A DNA stretch of 64,000 bases from Globodera rostochiensis (Eukaryota > Nematoda > Chromadorea > Rhabditida > Heteroderidae), in the NCBI GenBank assembly GCA_018350325.1, contig JAEVLN010000001.1:2903501-2967500 (forward strand), in the 5' to 3' direction. Shown here in pieces: positions 22,750 to 35,575 of the stretch. The translations under genes and the position numbers were made by a program. A model generated the notes under the pieces. It searched no databases. It was not told the DNA's origin and worked only from the letters and a program-made list of their open reading frames with translations. Position 1 is the stretch's first letter, and the number at the start of each line of letters is the position of its first letter.

Positions 22750-25700
22750 CCAAAAAGCATAATGCCAATGCCAGCAAGGCCATTTAGCCACGGGCATAAT
22801 GCCAAAAATAGTAAACTACCTATCTTTGTAGGCATAAATCGTGTTCTCTTAGTGCTAATGCCAAGTTCTACTCCAAAAACGCTTTGATTTTGGCGCTTTT
22901 ACCTCTTTTGTGCCTTCCAGATCCGGCACAAATCATTTATTCGTCATATTTTATGTACATAAATGATAGGCATATGTAAGGGGAGAGAGAGTAGAGAGTG
23001 CCAAACTTCTTTTTCCGGAATGGCATCCGGAAGAATAAATGTTTGGTTCAATATTGCCGGCGGATTAGAAAAATGTTACGGTTAATATTGGAAATTCTAA
23101 AATTTTTGGAAACTCAATTGAAAAAGCACCCCTTTATTGAAATAACTTTTTCACGAATTCTTTAATTGTTTAGCTTTGTGCTTAACAATAGCTTTTAAAA
23201 GTGTTTGTTCGATTTAGTTATGTTTAAATAAAGTTATAGACTTTTAAATTTTAGAATTCCCAAAATTAACCGGCTAATCAACCAATTTCAAAACTTAACC
23301 ATAACATATATTGTTGTACGGACATTGCGGTTTTTTTACAGGAAGTAATATTTCGCCCGGGGGGGGGCGCCAGTCTTTGTTCAATTTTTGCCCGAGGCTA
23401 TTTTATTATTAACAGATTTTTGGCCGGAACTTTTGGAAAATTTGGAAGTTAAAATTTGTTGTTTTATTTGAAGGAAATTATTTTTCTATGGAGACAAAGA
23501 ATTTTGTCCGCACGCTAAATGCAAATAGTGTTTAGTGTTTTAAATCACTTTTATTTAACCTAAATAACAAAGTTTGGCGTTTTGCACAAAATTTTAAAAA
23601 ATTTTTGGAAGCGCCTCAGGCCAGCCATTTCAGAATGGGGGAAGAAGCCTTGTATAATTCGTTAATTCATTTAGGTATTTAAATTTTCAATTCATTTTAA
23701 TCAATTTGTTAAATTTTCATTTCATTTTAATTAATTTGTTAGCACAATGAGACAATTTATTCCTCCAAGCGTTTCTCACACTTTCACACGGTTTGCTGTT
23801 TTGTCCATCGTGTGAACAGCAGCGCTTCCGGCGCGATAAAATGGGTCAAAAAATTCAAAAACATTCCGCCACAATTAGGCGCCCAGAAATTGCGGGGAAT
23901 TGTCGGCTAAATGATGCCGTTGGCCAAGCCTAAACTTAAATTAAATTTTTAAGCATAAGTGAACGAGCCGGACGTGTTTAATTTTCAGGCATTTTCATCC
24001 CGGGTCGGAGGGGTTTTCAAAAATTTTCCCGATCTTCGAGACCGTAAGCTCACAGAAAATGACGATTCGGAGTCTATTTTGTGCAGTCAATTAATTAATT
24101 AGGTTTGTGCGGTAAGAATTCTAAATTTTTAAAATGCCAAAGCGAATCTCCAAATTGTTAGTTTCGAATACTGTAAGATAATTTTTTTTGGGGGGGGGGG
24201 GCTATTTCATTTTTTAAGTCCGGCTTTCCGCGCTTAAATTTGTAATTAATAAAATCAATACTTTTAATTTCATTAAAAAATTAAAAATCAATTACACATT
24301 TTATAATTAAACTAATGAATTTAAATATTTAAATCCATACTTTAAATAATCTTTATGGAATTTTCAATTTTTAATCAGAAAATATATATTTTTGGTCATT
24401 TTAAATAAACATTAAATGCGTAAGAAAATGCCCAAAAAATTAAATTAAAGACGGACATAAACAAATGCAAGAAGCCCTCGAAATTGTGATGAAAAAATAG
24501 GAAGCTTTTTAAATTCCCCCCCCCCCCCATTTTTGATTTGTAAATTATGCAAATTTTAATTCCTTTTTTTTTGTAAATATTTTCTTCCGCGCTGAAACAA
24601 AACAAAACAAAAAAACCCACCAAAAATAAAGCCCATTTTTATGGGCCAAATCAATAGGGCGCTGCGCTCGCAATTTTGCCCCCGGGCCTAGCGCCAGAGC
24701 TAATGGCAAATCCCCCGGGGGGGGGCAAAAATACTTTCCGGCATGCCAACAGCGGGGTGCCATCCCATCCACCCACAATTGTATCATCAAAATCCAACTC
24801 GCAATGCCAATTAATCTATGGGCAAACGTAAATCTGAAACAGTTGGAAAATGCAATTGTTAAAAAACGCTTTGTTTTAGGACCAAAATTTTCTTTTAAAT
24901 TTTATAAAACTTCAAAAATTGGAAACCATAAAATTGACGACACTAAAAAGTGCCAAAATAGGCGGCACTTAAATTTTGAAAAAATTTCAATGTGTGCATT
25001 TTGGTTTTTATTGCATTTTTCTTAAGAGAAATTTTTCAAAAATATTGAATTAGAATTGCCTCGAATTTTTTTTTTGATTTTTAAAATAAAATTAACTTCA
25101 AAGAATCAAAAAACAACGATTTTTTCTCTAAAAAAGGGCGCTTGAGCAAATAAATTAATCAAATTTTGCGTACGAAAAGGACAACAAATATTCACCAGAA
25201 ACACAAAAAGAAAATTACATTTTCTGAAATTGAAAAATTTCGTTAAAATTTGGTGCAAAAATTTTTTTGTTGTTTGTAAATTTTCCCAAAAGTCACGCAA
25301 CGGAAACAATTTTGCATTAAATAATTTATTCGCCCATTTTTTAAACTCTTTAAACCAAAATTAAACATCCTAATTAAAATGTTCAAAAAATAATTTTTAA
25401 ATTTTTAAAAAAATATATTTTGGCAAAATATAAATGCGTCAAGCGCCTCAGGCGCCATTTCGGCGTGGGGGGAGAAGAAGCCTCGGGCAAAAAATGATTG
25501 TTGGCATTTTGGCGCTCATTTTATTTATTAATTCGCGTTAAACTCCAACGCGAAAATATTGTCCGTTCGACGTCCAAAAATACTTTATTTTTACTCTTTT
25601 TTTTTTTTTTATTTAAATTTAATAATAATTTCAAGGTTGGCCGAACAAAAAATTTTCTAAAAAATATTCGAAGCCAATAAAAATCAGAGAATTAATTAAA

Positions 25701-25914
25701 TATTGTATAAATCATTTAGGTATTTAAATTTCTAATTTACTTTTATCAATTTTTTGCAATTTTCAATTTTAAATTGAAGAGCCAGCCATATTCATTCAAA
25801 TTGTTTGAACAACTTTTCCTGACGCCAATTAGCTCATCAATACGGGCGATGAATAAAATTGAGAATTTTATTTTGTCGATAAAACATTTGTTGCCTTTTA
25901 ATAGGCTTTTCCCT
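22750..25914. other. AT-rich intergenic region
   Basis: Nothing codes convincingly. The first 150 bases hold several ATGCCA hexamers. The rest is AT-rich with isolated GC palindromes such as GCGCCTCAGGC at 23,611 and 25,442, and a short poly-G run near 24,191. Confidence 0.65.
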
Positions 25915-28900
25915 AACCCCGAAACCCCGACATTTTTGGTAATTTCGACCCCGAACCCCCGACATTTTTGGTAATTTCGTCCCCAAACCCCGACATTTTT
26001 GGTAATTTCGACCCCGAACCCCCGACATTTTTGGTAATTTCGTCCCCAAACCCCGACATTTTTGGTAATTTCGACCCCGAACCCCCGACATTTTTGGTAA
26101 TTTCGACCCCGAACCCCCGACATTTTTGGTAATTTCGTCCCCAAACCCCGACATTTTTGGTAATTTTGTCCCCGAACCCCCGACATTTTTGGTAATTTCG
26201 ACCCCGAACCCCCGACATTTTTGGTAATTTTGTCCCCGAACCCACGACATTTTTGGTAATTTCGTCCCCGAACCCCCGACATTTTTGGTAATTTCGTCCC
26301 CGAACCCCCGACATTTTTGGTAATTTCGACCCCGAACCCCCGTCATTTTTGGTAATTTTGTCCCCGAACCCCCGACATTTTTGGTAATTTCGTCCCCGAA
26401 CCCCCGACATTTTTGGTAATTTCGTCCCCAAACCCCGACATTTTTGGTAATTTCGACCCCGAACCCCCGACATTTTTGGTAATTTCGTCCCCAAACCCCG
26501 ACATTTTTGGTAATTTCGACCCCGAACCCCCGACATTTTTGGTAATTTCCGCCCCAAACCCCGACATTTTTGGTAATTTCGACCCCGAACCCCCGACATT
26601 TTTGGTAATTTCGACCCCGAACCCCCGACATTTTTGGTAATTTCGTCCCCGAACCCCCGACATTTTTGGTAATTTCGTCCCCGAACCCCCGACATTTTTG
26701 GTAATTTCGTCCCCGAACCCCCGACATTTTTGGTAATTTCGTCCCCGAACCCCCGACATTTTTGGTAATTCCGTCCCCGAACCCCCGACATTTTTGGTAA
26801 TTTCGTCCCCGAACCCCGACATTTTTGGTAATGTCGTCCCCGAACCCCCGACATTTTTGGTAATTTCGTCCCGAACCCCCGACATTTTTGGTAATTTCGT
26901 CCCCGAACCCCCGACGTTTTTGGTAATTTCGCCCCGAACCCCCGACATTTTTGTAATTTCGTCCCCGAACCCCCGACATTTTTGGTAATTTCGTCCCCGA
27001 ACCCCCGACATTTTTGGTAATTTCGTCCCCAAACCCCGACATTTTTGGTAATTTTTGTCCCGAACCCCCCGACATTTTTGGTAATTTCGACCCCGAACCC
27101 CCGACATTTTGGTATTTTGTCCCCGAACCCCCGACATTTTTGGTAATTTCGTCCCCGAACCCCCGACATTTTTGGTAATTTTGTCCCCGAACCCCCCGAC
27201 ATTTTTGGTAATTTCGACCCCGAACCCCCACATTTTTGGTAATTTCGTCCCCAAACCCCCGACATTTTTGGTAATTTCGTCCCCGAACCCCGACATTTTT
27301 GGTAATTTCGACCCCGAACCCCCGTCATTTTTGGTAATTTTGTCCCCAACCCCCGACATTTTTGGTAATTTCGTCCCCGAACCCCCGACATTTTTGGTAA
27401 TTTCGTCCCGAACCCCCGACATTTTTGGTAATGTCGTCCCCGAACCCCCGACATTTTTGGTAATTCGTCCCCGAACCCCCGACATTTTTGGTAATGTCGT
27501 CCCCGAACCCCCGACATTTTTGGTATTTCGTCCCCAAACCCCGACATTTTTGGAATTTTGTCCCCGAACCCCCGACATTTTTGGGTAATTTCGACCCCGA
27601 ACCCCCGACATTTTTGGTAATTTTGTCCCCGAACCCCCGACATTTTGGTAATTTCGTCCCCGAACCCCCGACATTTTTGGTAATTTTGTCCCCGAACCCC
27701 CGCATTTTTGGTAATTTCGACCCCGAACCCCCGACATTTTTGGTAATTTCGTCCCCAAACCCCGACATTTTTGGTAATTTCGTCCCCGAACCCCCGACAT
27801 TTTTGGTAATTTCGACCCCGACCCCCGTCATTTTTGGTAATTTTGTCCCCGAACCCCCGACATTTTTGGTAATTTCGTCCCGAACCCCCGACATTTTTGG
27901 TAATTTCGTCCCCGAACCCCCGACATTTTTGGTAATGTGTCCCCGAACCCCCGACATTTTTGGTAATTTCGTCCCCGAACCCCCGACATTTTTGGTATGC
28001 GTCCCCGAACCCCCGACATTTTTGGTAATTTCGTCCCCGAACCCCCGACATTTTTGGTAATTTCGTCCCCGAACCCCCGACATTTTTGGTAATTTCGTCC
28101 CCGAACCCCCGACATTTTTGGTTAATTCCGTCCCCGAACCCCCGACATTTTTGTAATTTCGTCCCCCAACCCCCGGCATTTTGGTAAATTTCGTCCCCGA
28201 ACCCCGAACATTTTTGTAATGTTCGCCCCGAACCCCCGACATTTTTGGTAATTCGTCCCCGAACCCCCGACATTTTTGGTAATTTCGTCCCCGAACCCCC
28301 CGACATTTTTGGTAATTTCGTCCCCGAACCCCCGACATTTTTGGTAATTCCGTCCCGAACCCCCGACATTTTTGGTAATTTCGTCCCCGAACCCCCGACA
28401 TTTTTGGTAATGTGTCCCCGAACCCCCGACATTTTTGGTAATTTCGTCCCCGAACCCCCGACATTTTTGGTATTTCGTCCCCGAACCCCCGACGTTTTTG
28501 GTAATTTCGTCCCCGAACCCCCGACATTTTTGTAATTTCGTCCCCGAACCCCCGACATTTTTGGTAATTTCGTCCCCGAACCCCGACATTTTTGGTAATT
28601 TTCGTCCCCAAACCCCGACATTTTTGGTAATTTTGTCCCCGAACCCCCGAATTTTTGGTAATTTCGACCCCGAACCCCCGACATTTTTGGTAATTTTGTC
28701 CCCGAACCCCGACATTTTTGGTAATTTCGTCCCCGAACCCCCGACATTTTTGGTAATTTTGTCCCCGACCCCCGACATTTTTGGTAATTTCGACCCCGAA
28801 CCCCCGACATTTTTGGTAATTTCGTCCCAAACCCCCGACATTTTTGGTAATTTCGTCCCCGAACCCCCGACATTTTTGGTAATTTCACCCCGAACCCCCG

Positions 28901-29319
28901 TCATTTTTGGTAATTTTGTCCCCGAACCCCCGACATTTTTGGTAATTGTCCCCGAACCCCCGACATTTTTGGTAATTTTCTCCCCGAACCCCCGACATTT
29001 TTGGTAATGTCGTCCCCGAAACCCCGACATTTTTTGGTAATTTCGTCCCGAACCCCCCACAATTTTGGTAATGTCGTCCCCGAACCCCCGACATTTTTGG
29101 TAATTTCGTCCCCGAACCCCCGACATTTTTGGTAATTTCGTCCCCGAACCCCCGACATTTTTGGTAATTTCGTCCCCGAACCCCCGACATTTTTGGTAAT
29201 TTCGTCCCCGAACCCCCGACATTTTTGGTAATTTCGTCCCCGAACCCCCGACATTTTTGGTAATTTCGTCCCCGAACCCCCGACATTTTTGGTAATTTCG
29301 TCCCCGAACCCCCGACATT
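25915..29319. repeat. 32-bp minisatellite/satellite array, about 106 copies
   Basis: The consensus unit is CATTTTTGGTAATTTCGTCC followed by CCGAACCCCCGA (32 bases). Some units are 31 bases, mostly those reading CCCCAAACCCC. Because 32 is not a multiple of 3, three units make 96 bases. The minus strand has no stop in any frame, which gives spurious ORFs of up to about 990 codons, and the plus strand is stop-poor. The left end alternates two variants (GACCCCGAA and GTCCCCAAA); the right end, about 29,090-29,315, holds nearly identical units. It lies between the small secreted-protein gene and the GPCR, ending about 214 bases before the GPCR start codon. I see it as non-coding. Confidence 0.95.
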
Positions 29320-29532
29320 CCCTCCTAAGTGATGAACAAACACGGAATTAAAATTCAATGCAAAATGTTTTTTTAATAAAAAAAATACCCCTCACTTACT
29401 AATAAAATATCTAACAATTACTTTTTACAATAAATATGGAATTTTTAAAAAAATTTAAATATTGAAATAAATATTCTAAACGCCTAAACAAATTTTATTT
29501 TTTCATAAATATTGAAAAACGGCGTCAAAAAA

Positions 29533-32500
29533 ATGGTTCTCAATTTCAAGCAATTCATGGCGCACCTTGACGCCATCCAAAAGCCGGAGTACACGGACGT
29601 GCTTCCGCCGCCGAACCACGACGATGTGCAGGTCAGTTGCACGTGTTGGTTGGTGTTGTGGCAAAATGCCATAAAAGGCAAAATGCCATAAAAGACAAAA
29701 TGCCATAAAAGAGCGGGCGGCAAATTTAAAAATTCATTCAAATTTTTCTTTTAATTCAGGTCCAAGTGATGGCTATTGGGTACATGTTGCTTTTCCTGCT
29801 CGGCACGTGCGGCAACGTGGCGGTGTTGACTATGGTACAACATTTAACAGATGTTTAGGGGTCGGATTTCAAATATTTTTTGCGGGTATGGCCAAACGCT
29901 GGTATATTTTAAGATTATTGATTGCTGTTCTTCACATTGATTGGCTCAGTCAGATCAATAATGTGATCAGTGTTTTGGGCCCGATTATTCTTTGCTTTTT
30001 TTCTAAATAATTTTTGCTGATCGTGTTCTTTTTTACCCCGGCTCAGATCAATCAATGATCGCATTTATTGTTCACAAAATGATTTCTAAATTCTGATCAA
30101 TGTTTAAACATGGCTCAGAGATTTTGTGATCAGTTTAAGAGCGCCGATCACTTTTTTGCTTTTAGGTCACCACCATGGTGCGCTCACGACGTGCGCATCT
30201 GGACAACACGCTCATCTACATGGTGGTGCTGAGCTGTGTAGATTTTGGCGTGTACGTTGTGACAAAATGCCATAAAAAGGCGCCAAAATGCAAATTCAAA
30301 TAATAATATAATAATGACGCGAAAAAAGGCAAATTTAAATGGTTTTGTTGCGCTCCCTTAGCTGTCTGTCGTTGCCGTTCACGGTGATCGATCAGATCCT
30401 TGGCTTTTGGATGTTCGGCTCCACAATGTGCAAGCTGCACGCAGTGCTTGAAAACTTTGGCAAAATCCTCTCGGCACTGATCATCACTGGTAAAGGAAGG
30501 AGTGGGGCGCCAAAATTTAATAAACTCTCTTAAGGGGCTTAATCAAATTGCTATACCATATTTCCTCAAATATAACCCCCGGGGGTATTGCTTATACCGT
30601 AGTTCTTCAATTAGAACCCCCGGGGGGTATAGAACTTCCGGGGATATTGCTTATACGGTATTTTTTCAAATAGAACCCCCGGGGGTATAGAACTTCCGGG
30701 GATATTGCTTATACGGTATTTCCTCAAATAGAACCCTCGGGGGTTCTATTTTCACCCCCCCCCCCACCCCCAGTGGGGTTCTATTACATAGAGAGTGAAA
30801 CCCTCGGGGGTTTATTTATTTCTCTGTTTAAGCAATGTCCTTTGATCGGTTTGCCGGTGTCTGCCTTTCGCACATTCGTTGGCTACGGTCGAGGCGATTG
30901 GCCATTGGCATTCTGATCGGTATTTAATTTAAACGATTTAAAATAGTGCAATGATCGATTCGGGGTTGCCTAATTGAATTGAGGGCTGGATTCCTCTCAT
31001 AATCTTGATCAAAAAATTAAAATTTGGCCAAATTGTCGCGCAAATTTAATTGTGTCTTTTAGGGATGGCCATTTATGCACTGGTCGCACTCTGCCCGCTG
31101 TTGTTGAACTTCAAAGCGCGCGAAGTGATTCTGTTTCAGGTTATTGTTGATTAAAATTTGTTTTTGAGGATTATTATGCCTTTTTAAGAGGAAAAAAAAT
31201 ATGGTTTAAATAAATTTGGAATTATATTGAAATTAATTTTAATATTTTTTAAATTTGAGAGTTTATTTAATTGTTTATTTTAGATAAAGTTTTCTGTATT
31301 TTTTTCTCATTAGAGCAGCGCGTCATTTTTGCATTTTATTACCGCATAACCATTTTGCCAAGAGCTCGACACGAAAAAAAAGTGAAGAAAAGTAAAGAAA
31401 ACAAACGCTAAATTCAAAAATGATGTCGACGGATTTTCACACATTTTAATCAAAATTCTATAAAAATGAACATTTTCCCTATAACTCATTAACAGCTGCA
31501 TTGATCAAAAAAAGGCTGCATTTATATTGTTTTCAATGGGTGGTGAAAATTTGAGAAAAATCTGTCGGACGTAACGGAAGTTTGTCGGATCGAAATCCGG
31601 GATGCTTTTTTACTGGTTGAAAAAGTTGAGAGAGAACGCCAAAAGAAGAGAACGGTTAGAGAAAAGAGGGAAAAGCGAGATAGTGCACTGTCTATGTACC
31701 TCAAACGGTAATAAAATGCAAAAATGATGCGCTGTGTTAGAGTCGGAATTTTGAATTTTAAAATTAAATTGATTTAAACTATTTGCAGAAGGAAACCGGT
31801 CCGAACAAAATCACGCGAATGCGCATCGAAAAATGCACCATGGTGACGGACAGGCGGGGAGGGGGGGGAGGAGGCGAATTTTATGAAAATTTAAAAAATT
31901 TATTCAGGTCGAAATGAGCGCCGGCCTGTTCACGCTGTTCACCTGCTTTCTGTTCGTCCTCTGCTACATGATCCCGCTGTTTCTTGTCACCTTTTTCTAC
32001 ACAAAATTACTTTCCAAATTGCACCAACATGCGCGACAGTTTAAGGTAGAAGATTGTTGAAGGCGTAAAGCGTCCGCTTTGAGACTGAAATGGCCCGGTT
32101 TGGGACTGAATTCGTTCTTAAATGATGCCTTGGGGTTTTTTGATCAAAATTTACAAAAATATTTGTGTTAGTTAAGGCTTCTAGATTACAAAAATTCGAA
32201 ATTTGTTTAACAAAAATTTGATAGTTTGTGTATTAAAATATTAATCCAAAAATAATTTGTTTTGTTTTGCTGTCACAGACCACACAATTTCGCTCTCAAA
32301 TTCCGTTGATGAGAATTTCACTTTACACGCTGGCGGTGGCCTGCTTCTACTTCCTTTGTTGGACGCCGTAAGCGGGGGGGGGGGAAATTAATTTTTGAGC
32401 AAAAAAAATGAAATTAAAAATTTAATTTTAAATCTTTTTTTTTTTAGCTTTTGGGTAGCGACCGCTTTCGCGGTGTACCTGGAATATGCGGGAGAGCAGA

Positions 32501-34223
32501 ACGGCGCTGTGCCACCGGTGTTCGTCTATTGCATGTAAGTGAAAGAATAGACAAATTTATATAATTTTAATTTGTTTTTTTAAATATGTCAAAATTTGGC
32601 CCTATAAATTTCATTATTTCTTAATTAATTTCCAGATTTAGTCTAAGTTAAATTCCCCAAAAATAGGTACTTCATTCATGCACTTCCGTTTACAAATTCG
32701 GCCGTAAACTGGATCATATATGGTAAGTGGCACAAACAAAAATTACGGCATTTGATAAAGGTTTAAACAATTTATTGATTTTTAAAGGATGTATCTGGTT
32801 ATACTGTAGTTTATTCACTTTTTAGCTTAAATCTAAATATACATACAGTAAGCGCCTGAAGTAAAAAAATTTTCCCATTTAACATACGTCTAAGACATTA
32901 GACAAATCACTTTTTGACTTGCCTATCTACACTTTTGCCATACACTTCATCTACAGTATACCCCCCCCCCCCACCCACAGTATCCTTTTACACTTCATAT
33001 ACAGTATACCTCCATCCTCCCCCCTCCCAATCTTGGCCTCAGATTTTAAGCTACAGTATACCACCCTTCTCCCCCAATGTTGGCCTCAGATTTTAAGCTA
33101 CAGTATACCACCCTTCTCCCCCAATGTTGGCCTCAGATTTTAAGGAGTTTTGCACAGAATCAAACAAAATATGAATAATATAAAAGCCCTCTTGAGCTGG
33201 TGTTGATTCAGTCCTGATCACTGATCAAAATGAAAGGAATCGATCATTTGAACACTTCAGAACAGAACAAAGTAGCTGCACATAATCATTTTTTTAAAAT
33301 CCTACTCAAAACAACACCAAACACACACACTGCTTGCCGTTCAGGTGCCATGAATGGTCAGCTGCAGCAGCGAATTCGGCAAGGCGGCGTCAGCACAAAC
33401 AATGCCGCGCTGACCACGCTGTCCATGGCAATGTGCCGCATGCCGCAGCCGCAGCCCGATTCCTTTCCCGACCGTGCCGCGCTAATGAACGGTAACAGCA
33501 GCGCGTTGAGTACGATAGCGATGACGTCATCCAACGGTGGCTATGCTGGCAGCGGTGTTGCGCAGCAATTGCCATCAAATGCAACTGCTGTTGCTGATGC
33601 AACTTCAGCACTACGGCTCAAGGCGTACGGAACGGTGAAAAATTTGTAAATTTTTTTTTAAAAACATTTTTTGGATTTTAAGTATCGCCATTCGTCATGT
33701 TCCATGGAAGTGTCGTTGTTGAACGACAATGACCGTACCTGCTGTAACTCGCCTGACCGCTCAATAACGGAACAGCGCCAATACTCGCTGAGCTCGACGC
33801 TGACATTGGTGACGGGTCATCAACGGCAACACAACTCTTCAACATTTACGGAGGCAGAAAAATGCATTGGAGAAGTTGGAGCTGTACAACAAGGAGCTAG
33901 CGATGCACAAAATGATGTTGTCGATGTACATCAGGGAGTTAGAGATGTACAAAAAGGAGCAGATGTTGAAGAACACGGAGTTGGAGCTATACTACAAGTA
34001 GTTGGAGATGAACTCAATGAAACGGAAGTAAATTTTTAATGAAAATTATTTCCCCCTAAAATATTTCAAAAACTTTTAGACAAATTGGACATCATTGGGC
34101 AGCAATGCATTTGATGCGGATGATGAAGCTGTTCTTGAGCAGCAGGCGTTGTTGCTGCTGCACAGCTCGGACTCGATGGACTTGTTGTTGCACATCGACA
34201 GCCAATCAACCACATATCTCTGA
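29533..34223 (+). CDS. Class A (rhodopsin-like) GPCR, neuropeptide-receptor type, 14 exons
   Basis: Exons: 29533-29631, 29760-29834, 30166-30251, 30362-30489, 30833-30919, 31063-31139, 31789-31842, 31908-32045, 32279-32367, 32448-32534, 32667-32722, 33345-33634, 33683-34027, 34080-34223; about 584 residues, in phase. Family hallmarks: TM1 GTCGNVAVL (the GN pair); TM2 ending VVLSCVDFGV; the TM3 disulphide Cys in STMCKLH; TM3 end AMSFDRFAGVC (DRF in place of DRY); TM6 FLCWTPFW (CWxP); TM7 FTNSAVNWIIYG (NSxxNWIIY in place of NPxxY). Then a long intracellular tail of about 260 residues, Ser/Asn/Gln-rich then acidic. The pattern suits a peptide receptor of the somatostatin/galanin/allatostatin-like group; the ligand is not predictable from sequence. 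Acceptors before exons 5 and 13 end AAG. AATAAA at 34,419. Confidence 0.9.
29655..29715. repeat. GGCAAAATGCCATAAAA short tandem repeat
   Basis: Three copies of a 17-base unit, itself partly palindromic (GGCAAAATGCC), in the first intron of the GPCR gene. A single further copy lies at 30,260 in another intron. Confidence 0.75.
30550..30815. repeat. Tandem CCCCCGGGGG-centred repeat in GPCR intron 4
   Basis: About three copies of a ~60-85-bp block with AGAACCCCCGGGGGTATAGA and TTCCGGGGATATTGCTTATA. The flanks carry CCCTCGGGGGTT in inverted form. It could be a decayed inverted element. Confidence 0.7.
33025..33143. repeat. ~47-bp tandem repeat in GPCR intron 11
   Basis: Units of TTGGCCTCAGATTTTAAGCT then ACAGTATACCACCCTTCTCC, two full copies and a partial one. 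CTACAGTATAC also occurs just upstream at 32,951-32,999. Confidence 0.75.
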
Positions 34224-35011
34224 TCATTAATTAGCCCCAGAACATTTTGAATGAAAAGCATATCCTTCAAAGCGACCAAACAGAGACAGACGGTCGAGTT
34301 TGACACAAAAAATGCGCATGAAAGAAATGCCGGGCATAATTTAATTGGAAAATTTATGTTTTTAATTATTTATTTTGAAATTTTTAATTGTTTTTTAAAA
34401 TTATTTGATTCATCATTCAATAAAATAATGTTTAATTAGTTTTTACGTCATAAGCTAACAAATTCCAAGTTTGCATATTTGTAAACAATGAAACGACATA
34501 ATAATACCTTACCTAATTTTCTCTATTTAACTAATGGAGAAAATACGGTAATTCAAGGAGAAAATACGGTAATTCAATAAAAATGCGCCTTGCATCAGTA
34601 TCGTATGGTATTGATTGTATCGTATCGTATCGTATCGTATCGTAACTGTATCGTAATTATGGCCATATATTTGCCAGCGTTTTTAATTTAAAATCTAAAT
34701 ACCAAAATCATAACTTTTGGTTTTAGAAAACAATTAATTTAACTAATAGTTTTGGGTTTTAAAAAAATAGATTACTTTATACACAAATATCTAATTGAAT
34801 AATGCGAATGCTTTATTCTCAAATTACAATAATGACTGATATAACCTGCAAGCTCCGCAAATTCTTTTCAGATTTACCAAAATTTCTATGAATGTTTTGT
34901 ATTGTTTGTTTAAATTACAATTTTAAAATAATTATGCTCAACAATTTTTTCATCAACCAATCATCGTCCGTCCGCCACGGTTGCTCCCCTGGTTCACACT
35001 AATCCACCGTT
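34224..35011. other. Intergenic between convergent genes
   Basis: Holds the GPCR 3' flank (AATAAA at 34,419), a (TATCG)n microsatellite at about 34,605-34,660, and AT-rich DNA. On the minus strand an AATAAA (plus-strand TTTATT at 34,812) fits the 3' end of the Gly-rich gene. Confidence 0.6.
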
Positions 35012-35575
35012 CTATTTTTCGCCTCCGCCTCCACCGTATCCGCCGCCCCCTCCACCGTAACCGCCTCCGCCACCACGTTTTTGGCGTACCACCATTCCGC
35101 CGCCACCGTATCCGCCACCGCCTCCCCCTCCACCGTATCCGCCGCCCCCTCCACCGTAACCGCCTCCGCCACCACGTTTTTGGCGTACCACCATTCCGCC
35201 GCCACCGTATCCGCCACCGCCTCCCCCTCCACCGTAACCGCCGCCCCCTCCACCGTAACCGCCTCCGCCACCACGTTTTTGGCGTACCACCATTCCGCCG
35301 CCACCGTATCCGCCACCGCCTCCCCCTCCACCGTAACCGCCACCGCCTCCACCGTAACCGCCACCGCCTCCACCGTAACCGCCTCCGCCCCCACGTCGTT
35401 GGCGTATCAGTGAACCACTAAAATTTAATAAATTAAAAATATAAAATTAAATTATTATTAAAAAGTATAGAAAATCGTATGCATACCGTTCATCTTCGCC
35501 GATTGGCACTGAACTTGCCAATACAAGGGTAATGCCAATGGTCAGCAGAACAATGAACATTTTCAGTGAATTCAT
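35012..35575 (-). CDS. Gly/Tyr-rich secreted precursor with repeated RQKR sites
   Basis: Exon 1 35,575-35,487 encodes a clear signal peptide (MNSLKMFIVLLTIGITLVLA) and ends in phase 2. Exon 2 35,417-35,012 gives a total of 164 residues. After the site RQRR come runs of Gly with regularly spaced Tyr (GGGGGYGGGGG), broken three times by MVVRQKR. Each RQKR fits a furin/kex-type cleavage site, so the precursor could release several Gly/Tyr-rich peptides. This resembles the YGGYG-type neuropeptide-like/antimicrobial precursors of nematodes, and also Gly-rich cuticle or eggshell proteins; sequence alone does not choose. The three ~90-base DNA repeats are almost identical, implying recent expansion. 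The complementary strand is also open, an artefact of the repeat. Confidence 0.75.

Noticed and set aside
25837..29358. Very long minus-strand ORFs (up to 991 codons) and plus-strand ORFs up to 190 codons in the satellite
   Set aside because: They follow from a 32-bp unit lacking stops in three frames. Indels between copies switch frame freely, there is no start context, signal or domain, and several overlapping frames are equally open.
34999..35421. Plus-strand ORFs over the Gly-rich gene (His/Arg-rich and Ala/Ser/Thr-rich)
   Set aside because: Repeat artefacts on the opposite strand; only the minus strand provides a signal peptide exon with correct phase.
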